Source: Puffinus mauretanicus
Lineage: Eukaryota; Chordata; Aves; Procellariiformes; Procellariidae
Length of the DNA stretch: 64,000 nt
Direction of reading: 5' to 3'
NCBI GenBank assembly: GCA_023333565.1
Contig: JAJKFH010001865.1
Location: 6,572,001 to 6,636,000, forward strand
A program made the translations under genes and the position numbers. Within the stretch, counting starts at the first letter, position 1; each line of letters starts with the position of its first letter. Of the stretch, positions 13,701 through 24,710 are shown in pieces. The notes beneath the pieces are model-generated. The model did not search any database, was not told where the DNA came from, and saw only the letters and a list, made by a program, of their open reading frames with translations.

Positions 13701-14485
13701 AATGCTTGAGCTGGGGAACTGGAATCATGTATCTAATACTTAATCTGCCCACTTTTGGAGCAGTGTGGAGATAGTGTGCTTTCCATAACAGTCTTTGTCT
13801 TTCTGTGGAATATTTTGAAGTGTTAGATTAATCAGTCAGTTGCATATTAATAACATATTGCAACTCAAGTATAGGGACAGCAACAGCTTTCTGGAGTGAA
13901 AACTAAGTGACGCTTTCTAGCTTTTCTCATACTGTAAAGCCATGTCTCGGTGGCAAAATGGTGGTTTTATGTCCTTTGCAATGTATTAGCACCATTTAAA
14001 TGGGCATTGCGAGAAGTTGAGAAAAGGTAGGTGTACTCTGGAGAAGAACTGTGGACTGAAGTTTCATAGATATATGCCATGACACAGACCCGTGATGTAG
14101 TGAGCAGCAATGTTTTCTCATTGCCATCCATTGGATCGGATGTGGAGAAAGTACCAATTTCCCATTGATCCTTATTCACAAGGCTTCCGCTGGGGGCTAA
14201 TGATACAGGAGTTACATGTGCCTTGCAGTCCTAGAAACTCCGATTTTTTTTCTTTTTAAGCCTACAAGAGAGCTGCTTCTTGATGGAAAAAGGCAAAAAT
14301 ATTTAAAAATGTTCCTAACAAGTACAGCTTTGTTGTTTCAAGGGAAGGTACGGAAAAGATGCAGCAAAACAGTCAGGGTGTCTGCTGTGGGGAACAACGG
14401 ACCATACCTGGTACTGGTTTGTAGTGTGAAATACTAAACGATGCCTTCGGACAACTCGCGTCTCCAAAACATACTCCAGAACATA

Positions 14486-14686
14486 CCAAGAGGGTGGTCA
14501 AACACTGGAACAGGCTTCCTGGAAAGGTGGTTGATGCCCCATGCCTGTCAGTGTTTAAGAGGCATTTGGACAATGCCCTTAATAATTTGCTTTAACTTTT
14601 GGTCAGCCCTGAATTGGTCAGGCAGTTGGACTAGTTGATCGTTGTAGGTACCTTCCACCTAAACTATTTTATTCTATTCTATTCTA
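14486..14686 (+). mobile_element. CR1-type LINE, 3' terminal fragment
   Basis: About 200 bp from the extreme 3' end of a CR1 element. In the frame starting at about 14489 it reads RVVKHWNRLPGKVV, the characteristic conserved end of CR1 ORF2, then KRHLDNAL. A short 3' UTR follows and ends in ATTCT tandem units at 14671-14686, the CR1-style terminal repeat. The UTR and tail differ from the two other CR1 copies in this window (ATTCT units rather than ATGATTCT), so it belongs to a different subfamily. It is heavily 5' truncated and not functional. I could not place the exact 5' junction, which is probably between 14470 and 14490. Confidence 0.85.
14489..14593 (+). pseudogene. CR1 ORF2 C-terminal remnant
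   Basis: A short reading-frame remnant of the C-terminal end of CR1 ORF2 protein, downstream of the reverse transcriptase domain. The conserved RVVKHWNRLP segment is visible, followed by the VFKRHLD segment and an in-frame TAA close to where family members end. It lacks endonuclease and reverse transcriptase domains because of 5' truncation, so it is a dead fragment. The plus-strand open frame at 14441-14638 is in another frame and is not this remnant. Confidence 0.75.
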
Positions 14687-17600
14687 ACCTTTCCTGCTGG
14701 GGGAAAGGGAGCTTTTGGGAGAATGGGAGAAGCATCCGTTCCCAGTTATAAACCAGCAGTTTGGCTGCCTTAATCTCTTGCAGCCATTATGTTAGTTGCA
14801 TTTGCATATGTACTTCAACTAATCCAATCCTTGCCAGTTTTCTTGGCATCAACCCCAACACAAGAAAGAAAAAAAAAGCTACTTTTTAAAAGTTTAGGAA
14901 ATTCTTCATGTGTGCGTGCTGATACTCAAGGCTTCGTTGGCAAGTTTGGGTCAGTGAAGGGTGTGATGGAAGCCGGACCTGGGAGGCAGAGCTCTCCAGT
15001 CATTTTGAGTCTCCCAGCCAAAATAGTTCTGCTGTTGGCTTGCTCTCTGACTACAGAAATCCATGCAATGCTGGGGTGTTGTGTAAACTGTTTTGTACGC
15101 AAACTTGACTAATGAAAACATATAATTGAGAACTGGCATTTTTCCTTCCTTTTTTAAAAGGCATGCCGCTAGGATTTGCTCTCTGCTTCGTATTTATATA
15201 ACATCCATTGTAGCTGTCTGTTCTTACTATTCCCTGAGCATAAAACAAATGAAAGCAGAAATATGTTAAAGCATGTTAAATTCCCTCTAGCATAGCCTCA
15301 GCCTTTCCTTCCAGTTTCTTCTTCTTCTTCTATGACTAGGTGAAACAATTCTCAAAAGTTAATCTCTGCCTCGTTCCACAGCTCCTTCCTCCCCACGCTT
15401 CTTCCAGATATTCTGGAATTAAATTTGAATCTTTCTGAAGTTTCTAAAACCTTCAGTTAATTTGCATGCTTTTCATTGTCTCATTTTGTTTCTGCACATC
15501 ATTTTGAAGGATGGTCCGGAGAGAGCAACAGGTTTGCCTCTGGCGGTGGTCCTGCAAGTCAGGAGTCCAGCCTATCTTGCAAAAAACCCACCCCCTTTTA
15601 AAAGTTTCTGGCTGAATTTTGCAGACTATTTTCAGAAGCTGTCCCAACAGCTATCCAAATATTGTGTTGCTTCTCCGGACGTTGTTGATAAGGTTGATGC
15701 TGTCATTAGTTGTAATGCTTTTTATCTCCCAGAGCAAACAGAAGTGTTAACGTGGATTAGCCTATTTGACGGTATGTCACTAGTTTTAGTTTCTGTAACT
15801 CTTCCGGTCATCCTCGCCGCTATTTTTCAGCATTTGGATAAGATAGTATTGAAATTATTTACGAACCCTTAAAGTCCGTTAAGTTGTGGTGTGATTGATC
15901 ATTTGTCTGAAAATTTGTATTAAAAATGTATTGCGTATGAGAGGGGTGTCAGCAGCACACTTATGATTTACTATCTTCTAGCGCTAGGAAGCAGGAATGG
16001 CTCTTAATATCTTGTATGCCTTGCCAGGTGAAATGGTATATTGCCAACACAAAATGTTTGGGAGTAAAGTGTACGTAAAAATTTTCCATGAAAATAATGC
16101 CGTGAATACTGGCAAACAGCAAACATAGCTGAATAATATTCAGATTGGATTGTAAATAAAACTAAGAAAGAAATAAGGCGGTATATAACTTGTAAAGAAG
16201 AATGTGATAATTCTTTTTTTGCCACTACTTTATCTTCTTGCTGCCATTTTTCAGTGCCAATCAGAATTACTGTGGTTATTTCGAAATGTGCATTTGAGTT
16301 ACTGGGTTTCGGGAAACATAAATCTGAACAGCTCTGTTATCACCTTTGACTTATGCTGCACATAAAAGGCAGATTTTTCTTATGACACACGTTAAAAGGA
16401 ACATCAGTAGCCTGGCGCAGGTAAAGGTGAGAGGTTTTGTGAAGCGGGACTGGTACCTGAAGCAGGGCTGACGGCGCAAAAGGGAGGAAGGACTCAGCAG
16501 GGCTCAAACGCTGCCTCTGCAGCAGCCAGCGGAAAGACTCCGTTAACGTCGGCAGGGACGGGACTTTACCCAGGGACACCAACGTGAAGCTACAAGTCAA
16601 CCAGCCCTGCACAGGGCTTTTTCACGATGCACATCTACTTTTAAAAAAAACCCACAACCAAAACAACCATTTCAATGGCAGAGCACAGTTTGCCTTTCAG
16701 AACGGGACAGGGAGTGCCGATTTTCAGCTTCCTTGAATTTGTACCCCTGAGGGCACAGGAGAAAGTCGGGGGAGAGGAGAGAAACACGTTAGTGTGCTCT
16801 CCCGCTCCGGTTGTAACGATTTCTTCCATCGCATTCTGCCTCTACCATCACGCTAGGCATTTTACCTGAATGTACACTGTTCTTTTATAATTGCAAATAC
16901 TTGTTTAGAGAAAAATGTCTGAGCATTTATAATCTCTCAAGGGAGAGATTTTAAATTTAAAAGGGAGAAAAAAAGATAAAACACTAAAATCTGTGAGACT
17001 TTACATAAACCTTTTCTTTTTGAAAGTGGGGGGAGTGGGGGTGGAGAAAGAGGGTAAGTCAGAAGGAGGTTCCTCCCTCCTCAAAGCATCCGTGGGGTGA
17101 TAAGCGGTGGGAGGCTGTGCGGCGCTCGACGTATTGGGATTGAGCACACGCCGTGTTTCTTGAGTGCCTGTCAGTGGTGACGCTCGGACCAGGCGGAAAG
17201 GAGCTTAGGCTGTCTGTCTCCCCTTTGGAGAATAGCAGAGCCAGAGCCTCCCTCTGGTATTTTATCAGTGCTTGCATGAGGAGTGCCAGTTTACGCTGAG
17301 TAACAACACATCCGCTATCTCGCCTGACTTTTCCTTTCCCCTTTAAGTCAAGGAGAATCAGCTCTCAGGGCGGAGATAGCATGCTCTGTGATTGCAGCCA
17401 ATGCAGTCGCTAACATCTTCCAGATGTTTTATAGTCCCTTGCATCAGTTTCACAATGAAATTGCTCTCTCTGTTGCCCATAATTTCTTTTATTTTCAGTT
17501 AAATCTATACTCTAAGGGATACCTCCTTTATAAGATGTAAATCACTCCATATTTGCAGTCTGTAACAAACATTTACTGTCTGACAGCTCTACGTGAAGTT

Positions 17601-20600
17601 AGTGGGATTTTTATAAACTGGCTTCAGTAGAAACAAGATTGAATATGTAGTAAACATTTACCTGCGGAAGCTTACTGTCAAACAAGGAGTCAGGGAAATA
17701 AGTATTTCTTACATGAGATTATATAAACCAGGATATTCCTGTACATAAAGAATAGGGATTTAATTCTTGCAGTCCTGCCTGGCTGCTGAAGTTGGGGAAT
17801 GAAAGGGGGTTGGGGATTCAGCTGTGAGTGTATGGTAAATGCTTTCGTCTTCAGCTGGAGTCAGTCATTTTCAAGCCCTTCAGTAGGCATGAAGTCTCAA
17901 AGCTTGGAAGTGGATCTGCGTGATTCAGTTGAATAAATGTGTTTGACATTGAAGACAAATATTGTACTCAGTAGAGCAATTTTGAAGTCTAATACTCTCC
18001 TCTCCCAACGAATTCTAAGGCTTAATTACTGAATACCAATATTGTATAATTCACAAATAATTCCCTGGCTGCCTTTTGTTCACTTGTGCCTTTAGTACCA
18101 TATTATCAAATACCAAAAAGATTATCAGATAGCATGACTGGTTTGCAGATGCTCTACAATACCAAAAAATATCTAAATGCAACAACTTGCCAATTCGTAA
18201 AGTGGTGTTCAACTGGCTCTGTAGGAGGATGAAATATTATTCCACTCTTTGGTTTTCCAAGCCTGATTTACATGTAGTAATCTTCCCTTCATAACACTAT
18301 TAATCTCCCAAATTTGAGAGGCAGACAGAACGAGTTTCCTTTGTCTTAATTCGAGAGAATATATGCTTTGCCTGTATAGTTTACAGAATCGTTATCTGCC
18401 ATCAAATTACTGTAGGGCTAGGAAATAGGAGACCGAGCCTTTCTGCATGGACAGCTTCTGCTTGAGTATAAACAACTGCATCTCTACTGACTTTATATTG
18501 CAGTCTTTCCAGGACGGCTTCATTTGGTCCATTTTAATAGCTTGAGAAAATATGGGGTTTTTTTACATTAGTTTCTTGAAAAGCCGAGCTGTTCATATGA
18601 GAACTTTTGAGTGTCAGTTTTCAGTTTGTTGAAGTACTGTACACAAAAGGACATAAAAGCAATATATCTAGCAGTGGAAATTGCTAGAATTGATTTTTGT
18701 ACCATAAATTGATCTTATTTTTAGCAATAATCGTATTACATTATTACATCTAGAGATTTGATAGATGTGTGCAGTTTTTTCTTCCTTTAATGAAAAGGTG
18801 TCAGTCAGAAACTTTTAGTGTTCCTACGCTCAATGTAAAAATAACACTGTGGGAAGGACTGGGATTTTCACTGTGAATATATATCCCATCATCAGACAGA
18901 GCAATTCAAATATTTCGCCTGACAAAGGAAAAGGCGTGAAAACTGAATTGCTACAAAGCCCTTGGAAAGCAGCAGAACGGTTCAGACTTTGCTGGGCACT
19001 TACGGTCTCACCTGGTAACTGCCCACCACCCTTACGATCCTTTAATCCTGGAGAGGTGCGGAAGGCTCCATGGAAGGTCTTTGCTCCTGTTAGTTTGTTA
19101 CTGTATAAATGAGAGTGTTGAGTTGAAGCTCAGTTTAGTCATGGCTCTCAAATTCCTCAGGCCAAGCGGTGAGTTCAGAATAGTCCTCATTGTTTCCTGA
19201 GTCCCTGGCCTAGATCTGTCACTGAAGTGGAGTGTCTTTAATCCCCCTGAAATACCACATATGGCAGCCGCAAGAAGAGTAGTACATTGCTGCCAGCCCG
19301 CCCGACAAAGATGGAGTGACATGGAACTTTCTTTGCATAGACTTTTCTCTACTGCTTGGCTTTTTGTACTGAAGGAGGTGGCGGCAGCTCCAAGTGTTAC
19401 CCCAAGCATCAGCGATCAGTGAGAACGGCAGCTTGAGTCCTTCCGCATGTGAGTTGCCGCCACATTCAGTGCTAGCAGGGCTGCAAATTCTCTGTCACCA
19501 AATGCAAAGCCACACACCCTTTTGCGAAGATTCAAGGCTGTCGGGTGCTAGTTGTGGCTGTGACTGCAGCACGGTGACTTGCGCAAGGGGCCGGGGGAGA
19601 TGAGGAGGTTAAAGAGTGTTAGGACTGAAGATAAAGCTGTTTGAAGCAGTTAACGAGATAAATTATACTGTTTGTGCTATGAGGCTGGGTTGGCAGCCAT
19701 GGCTTTGCATAGGGCTTCAGTTTCATTTCCCCTAGTATATGTTTATAGAAGATGCAGGCTGTCACATCAGGAGAGGGAATCTTCCAGAGCCTTCTGCCGT
19801 GTGCCCAGGCAGATGGCTACGTCCTCCCACACTTTTATAGGAAACTGCAGCAGAGCTTATTGCAGCACGAAGAGCAGTGGCACAGGGCTTCAGAAATCCC
19901 AGGCACGCTCCTGCGCATGCAGAGCAAAAGTTTGGCGACATGGGCTCAGGAAAACCACGTAGGCACTGGGGGCTGTGTTTGAGCCCAGTGCTCAAACATG
20001 GGGAGCAAGTGCTGAGTTAACTCTCTGAGAAAGATACACTTTTAATGGTGCTGCTACAGCGTAGAGTGAAAGTGCATCAGTAGGATGTCTCAGAGAAGCC
20101 TTATATTGCTCCTGGCCATGTTAAATCTATCTGTGCATGAACAAAGGCCGTTGGTTTCTAGGGCTACCTATCCATTACCTCAGACAAACGAACGCAAGGT
20201 CTGGAGGAGAAGGATGTTAGAGCAGCAATTACATGAGGTTGTATTAAGGAGCCACAGCTGGCCACTTAGCTTGTCATTAGCAACCGTCGCTGGGTTCGAG
20301 TCAGGAAACCCCAGAAATCTGCCGAGGAAGCCTGAATTAGCAAAATTGTGAGGACAGTTTTGAGATCAGATGTTCAAAGGATTAATTAACTTTTGGAAAA
20401 ACCACCTGCTGGCAGATCCGTACTGAGCCTTTGAGACTGCAGGGATCGGACCACCGCAGAGCGGGATGTGGTCCCGGGGCTATGGCGTGGCTGAAGCCAT
20501 AGCCACGTAAGCACGCCTCTGCCCCTACAGAGCCTGCTGCAGAAGCTGGGCTGCAAATTCAGTTAGAAGTGCTTGAGAAAAATATAGGGTCTGAGTTGGA

Positions 20601-20997
20601 GTTTGCAGAGATAATGAGGTATAATTTTTAAATGACGAAGGGCATGCATCAATAGCAAAGCTGAAACAGTGTGTTGAATCCTGCTCGCTTGTCCGTTCAT
20701 TTATTTTGTACTTGTACCCTCTAATGGTTTCATGTCCCCACTTTAACATGAAGATCCTTTTTAACTTGCTGACCTCCAGAAGCTACCATGAAGCTGAGTT
20801 CATTAAGCTTTGAAGTTTTCAGCCTCAGAAGAGGCTGAAGAACTGCCTGCATATAGAGCACTGTTGAAGGAGCACAGTGGTGTTTAAAGCAACACATCAC
20901 ACAGGCTGATACTCTTGTAGCACCAATCCTTAGAAAGAAATAAATGACCAGAGTTAGTGATTTTTTTTTTTTTAGGGGATTTTGCCCCTTATTTGAG
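14687..20997. other. Non-coding unique sequence
   Basis: No gene is recognised. The stretch includes a 136-codon open frame at 15462-15872 without motifs, a G-rich run at about 17025-17052, an AT-rich block at 17500-17720 that resembles conserved non-coding DNA, a 9-bp-stem inverted repeat at 20478-20504, and a T13 run at 20961-20973 just before the minus-strand CR1 tail. Around 19400-20350 GC is modestly higher and chance open frames are denser. Confidence 0.6.
20478..20504. repeat. Short inverted repeat (9-bp stem, 9-nt loop)
   Basis: GGCTATGGC at 20478-20486 is exactly complementary to GCCATAGCC at 20496-20504, with a 9-nt spacer. It could form a small hairpin. The stem is too short for a microRNA precursor, and no T-run follows. 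It is probably incidental. Confidence 0.6.
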
Positions 20998-21815
20998 AGA
21001 ATCACAGAATCATTTAGGTTGGAAAGGACCTTAAAGATCATCGAGTCCAACTGTTAACCTAACACTGCCAACTCCACCATTAAACCATGTCCCTAAGCAC
21101 CACATCTACACGTCTTTTAAATGCCTCCAGGGACGGTGACTCAACCACTTCCCTGGGCAGCCTGGTCCAATGCTTGACAACCCTTTCGGTGAAGAAATTT
21201 TTCCTAATATCTAATGTAAACCTCCCTTGGCGCAACTTGAGGCCATTTCCTCTCGTCCTATCGCTAGTTACTTGGGAGAAGAGACTGACCCCCACCTCAC
21301 TACAACCTCCTTTCAGGTAGTTGTAGAGCGCGATGAGGTCTCCCCTCAGCCTCCTCTTCTCCAGGCTAAACAACCCCAGTTCCCTCAGCCGCTCCTCATA
21401 AGACTTGTGCTCCAGGCCCTTCACCAGCTTCCTTGCCCTTCTCTGGACACGCTCCAGCACCTCAATGTCCTTCTTGTGGTGAGGGGCCCAAAACTGAACA
21501 CAGGATTCGAGGTGCGGCCTCACCAGTGCCGAGTACAGGGGCACGATCACCTCCCTGCTCCTGCTGGCCACACTATTTCTGATACAGGCCAGGATGGCCT
21601 TCTTGGCCACCTGGGCACACTGCCGGCTCATGTTCAGCCGGCTGTCAATCAGCACCCCCAGGTTCTTTTCCTCTGGGCAGCTTTCCAGCCACTCTTCCCC
21701 AAGCCTGTAGCGTTACCTGGGGTTGTTGTGGCCCAAGTGCAGGACCCGACACTTGGCCTTGTTGAACTTCATACAGTTGGCCTCGGCCATCAATCCAGCC
21801 TGTCCAGGTCCCTCT
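20998..21815 (-). mobile_element. CR1 LINE, 5'-truncated copy, minus strand
   Basis: About 820 bp of the 3' part of a CR1 retrotransposon, inserted on the minus strand. Its 3' end (plus-strand 20998-21016) reads, on the minus strand, ATGATTCTGTGATTCT, the CR1 terminal tandem repeat. The body matches the C-terminal part of ORF2 and the short 3' UTR. Similarity to the larger copy at 45566-46357 is very high. For example 21596-21652 differs from 45730-45786 at one of 57 positions. Similarity ends near 21815, taken as the 5' truncation point. CR1 copies usually lack clear target-site duplications, and I see none. Confidence 0.95.
21080..21655 (-). pseudogene. CR1 ORF2 C-terminal fragment (191 codons open)
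   Basis: This is the C-terminal region of the CR1 ORF2 polyprotein, after the reverse transcriptase catalytic core. Recognisable segments include the [17 protein letters not shown] stretch, the [12 protein letters not shown] stretch, FWAPHHKKD, the [18 protein letters not shown] stretch, and the [17 protein letters not shown] end. The frame is open to its natural stop at 21080-21082. Upstream, an in-frame stop (TTA on plus at 21713-21715) interrupts it where the larger copy has CAA, so this copy is broken as well as truncated. It lacks the endonuclease and the polymerase active site and cannot act on its own. The long undamaged frame suggests a fairly recent insertion. Its apparent start codon is only where the open frame begins, not a real initiation site. 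Confidence 0.9.
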
Positions 21816-22385
21816 GTAAGAAGTACTTAAGAATAGGTACAAAGAGTGTACTTTGGTAGCAGAAGACGTCTTCAGCCATTTTCCCTCTGATGATACAGTA
21901 GTATTGCAACATGTGGGACTCTTACAGCTGTTATTGCTGTATAATGCAATGAGTGACAAACGCTACTTAGCATACTGAATGGGGGCACTGTCCCTAGCTT
22001 AATCTACCTAATGCCCCCACTGCAAGATATAAATAGATTAAGAGAGAAAATCTAATAATTTCTCCATTCTCCCACCAGAGCAATACACATTACATGTTCC
22101 TTGCCATCTAATTGCATTACATGGCAGGGATGCAATAAACATTTAATGGCAGTCACAGTCATCTGTCACTTCCCTTTAGATTGGTAATGTTCAGTATGAT
22201 TTACGTGCTTAACACTGTACATTTTCAAAGGGAGGGGAGAGGATATGAGTAACCCACATCAAAGAATTCTGCTTTTAGCTAAAAGATTTTCTTTAATTAG
22301 GTTTAAGTTAAAGGAAGAGATTGAGTACCCAGTGCTCCTGAGTACCTTAATTAATCCCTCATTAAACCAGGATGGGACTTTAAAA

Positions 22386-22470
22386 GTCTTGGGCCTGATT
22401 CACCTCCAATGGTACTTAGTTTTGCACAGGTATAATGCCACTGAAACGAAACTGGAGTCACACCAGTGAG
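22386..22470. repeat. Possible ancient amniote repeat fragment
   Basis: The segment opens with GGGCCTGATTCACCT and contains ACTGGAGTCACACCAGTG. This phrasing resembles old interspersed repeats shared by turtles, crocodilians and birds. I cannot name the family from sequence alone, and divergence is high. Confidence 0.3.
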
Positions 22471-23740
22471 TTAAGTGCAAATAATTAGAAGTGTTTAGGA
22501 AAAATGTTTTTGTCCCACTCTAGCTTGTTACTTAGACATCTTCATAAATTACTGTATTTCAGAGGAAGGTGCGGTGGGTGCTGGGAAGCAACGTGGTCTG
22601 ATATATGTATATATTTCAGGACGTAGTGAATGTAATTGATGAAAACAGTGACTCTTCCAGTAGCTTCAAGGAGAACAGGGCAGTTCCATCACAAAAGTCT
22701 GTCAAAAACATGAGAGACCATGAAATATATTGTTCATGTTGAACATTTTAATGGAAAAGCTACAAATCCCTGTGGATGTGTTAATATCAAATTATAATTT
22801 CCCTCCCCCAAGGGCAACTTGAGGGAAGATGCTCAGCCACACTTCTCGTAAAGCTGCTCTGCTTTGCCTTGTGTCGAGGTTTACCATGTGACGGGTAACA
22901 CGTTACACATCCAGTGGCAAACCTCAGCTGTTTCTAAACAGGGAGAACAAAAGCTTTCACATACTTTTTCTTGTAGCAGCATGGAGAGCTGTGCTTTTGA
23001 ATACAGAGGCCATTGGCTTTATTGAGCAAAGTTAAATGGCACTTCAAAAAGTGTCCTCTCCACACCAATGTTTTTCAAATTTACTAGATAGGCATGAAAT
23101 GTTAAAAAAAAAAAAATCCCAATGTAGGTAAGAAGAAAGCATAAACCAGACACAATAACAAAGTCAGTGTGAATTAGAAGAGCTATTTTTAAGGCAGATA
23201 GGAAGGCACCGGCTTATTCCAGACAGACCACCAGCAAGTCGTCATCTGGTGAAAACTTTCAGCCAGTGTGAATTTGAGCCGAACAGTAGCCTGCAGGTGA
23301 CAGTCTCTGTAGCCCATTAACAGTCTCTTGAGGCCTGTAATCCTGCAGCTGAGCCCATTTCTTACTCTTTCTGAGAGCTCGGTTCACGTTTGCATTTGCT
23401 TTGCTGTGCTTGCAGCTTGCTGGCAAATTGGGGAGCAACTGTGCTCTGCTACAGCATTGTGCTTCCCCAGCAGTTAGGCAGTTTCGCTTCTCCGGCTTCT
23501 CCTCTTGATCCCGAGAAGGATTGCTCTAAGGTTTTGTCTTTTATTTTGCTTTTTTGCTCTGTGTTTGTAGGGAAAAAGAAGGGGAGTGGGATTTAGTCTT
23601 CTTGTCTGTTAGAAAGTCAGAGTTGGGCTTCCTGGGATCTTTCACCAAGGGATGGGATGAGCGGAACAGAAATCCAGTGCTGAACTACTCTGTCCTAAAA
23701 AGAGCTCCCAGAAAGCGTGCTCAGCAAGGGTGAACCACAG

Positions 23741-23762
23741 TGTGTGTGCGCGCGTGTGTGTG
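23741..23762. repeat. GT/GC dinucleotide tract
   Basis: A run of alternating purine-pyrimidine sequence, (TG)4 then (CG)3 then (TG)4. Alternating CG/TG tracts of this kind can take the Z-DNA form. It is short, and no gene context is visible. Confidence 0.85.
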
Positions 23763-24499
23763 GGTGGAGATTCACTTATTGATAAACTCACCTCTGTAAT
23801 TTGCCAGCAAGTTACCTGCTGTATGGTGCTCTGGGCTTCTGCTAATTTGACAAGGTCACTTCACATGGCACTATCTGCAATGCAAACAATTACCAAAGGT
23901 GGCAAGGCAGCTTCTCTTGTACGAATCACTAAATCGTTAACTTCTGTGTCACTGAAAAAATATCCTAGCTACTGTTTGTGTCCTCCTCAATCAATATCCC
24001 CAGACAGACTATCCATGTCCTTTATCCCCCCCAGGAAAGACTAAACCTTTCCAGCAGCTCCGAATCACTCAGCTAATGGGCATGGGAGCACAGACCTTAA
24101 TTGTCCCTGACACCAACACAACTGCTTTTCTTCTTTGCATATCAATACTGTACATCTCTGTCAGAGCAGAGGCAAATGGAGTTATGAAAATGCTAAGGCT
24201 GGTCGTCTCAGAGTACATTACATCACGTTCGGGGCATACCGACTTGATTCTGCTAACATTCCTGGGATTTTAACATCCTTCTGAAAGCAGTTATTTGTCA
24301 TTTGTCGTTGAGGCTGTCCACATTATGCTGCTACAGTGATACAATTTCACCAAAATCCTCCCGATTTCAAACTTCGGGTGTGAATGGCTGCCGAACCAAA
24401 TTTTCACGCTGGGAAGGGTAGGAGAGAAAACTGAACGCACAGGCAACGACGGTACCTGTGTAAATAATAAAAAAATTAAAAAGGCAGTAATTAGCGGTT

Positions 24500-24710
24500 T
24501 CTTTCCCGTAAGCCGCCACCGGAGGCGCTCAGTCCAGCAGCGGCGGGGGAGCGGGGGCGCGCAGCGCGCGCCGCCACGCTGCGGTGAGGGCGCCCTCTAG
24601 CGGCCCGTGCTGGGGAGCGAGGGGCCCGGCTCGGGCCGAGGCTCCGGCCCGGCCCGGCCCCGGGCTGCCGGGTCCCGCCTGCTCGGGCTCGTTCTGGGAG
24701 GGGGAAATGT
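24500..24710. promoter_or_regulatory. CpG island (candidate promoter or insulator element)
   Basis: About 200 bp of very GC- and CpG-rich sequence, including GCGCGCAGCGCGCGCCGCC around 24557-24575 and repeated GGCCCGGCCC blocks, sits abruptly within AT-rich flanks. A CTCF-like motif lies inside it. A donor-like GCG|GTGAGG junction lies at 24582-24584, which could end a short untranslated first exon, but no downstream exon is recognised. In birds such islands usually mark promoters or constitutive regulatory elements. Function is inferred from composition and the motif only. Confidence 0.65.
24590..24605 (-). promoter_or_regulatory. Candidate CTCF binding site
   Basis: Read on the minus strand, 24605-24590 is GGCCGCTAGAGGGCGC. 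This matches the well-known vertebrate CTCF core (CC-A/G-C-YAG-RGGGC-GC) at nearly every informative position, including the CTAGAGGGCGC block. It lies inside the CpG island. Occupancy cannot be shown from sequence. Orientation matters for chromatin loop models, and the motif here is on the minus strand. Confidence 0.7.

Larger units (their letters stand above)
9961..14485. other. Non-coding unique sequence
   Basis: No exon or known repeat is recognised. A pyrimidine-rich run sits near 12960, a short (TCTG)n array at 13591-13605, and a roughly 50-bp imperfect direct duplication at 13613-13700. A minus-strand open frame of 191 codons at 12211-12786 has a low-complexity, non-homologous look and overlaps several other open frames, so I treat it as chance. 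Confidence 0.6.
21816..24499. other. Non-coding unique sequence, some blocks resembling conserved elements
   Basis: No gene is called. 21960-22240 is AT-rich with a dense run of homeodomain-like TAATTG/TAAT sites and no simple-sequence character, which resembles conserved non-coding DNA. A fragment at 22386-22470 has the wording of an old amniote interspersed repeat. An acceptor-like site before 22620 is followed by about 41 open codons. A GT/GC dinucleotide tract lies at 23741-23762. Confidence 0.5.

Noticed and set aside
15462..15872. 136-codon plus-strand open frame with a hydrophobic C-terminal segment
   Set aside because: No recognisable domain, no clear splice or promoter context, and frames of this length are expected by chance in 64 kb read in six frames.
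20478..20504. Hairpin as a possible microRNA or terminator
   Set aside because: A 9-bp stem is too short for a microRNA precursor, and bacterial-type terminators do not apply in vertebrate DNA.
21227..21859. 210-codon plus-strand open frame
   Set aside because: It is the antisense shadow of the minus-strand CR1 ORF2 fragment.
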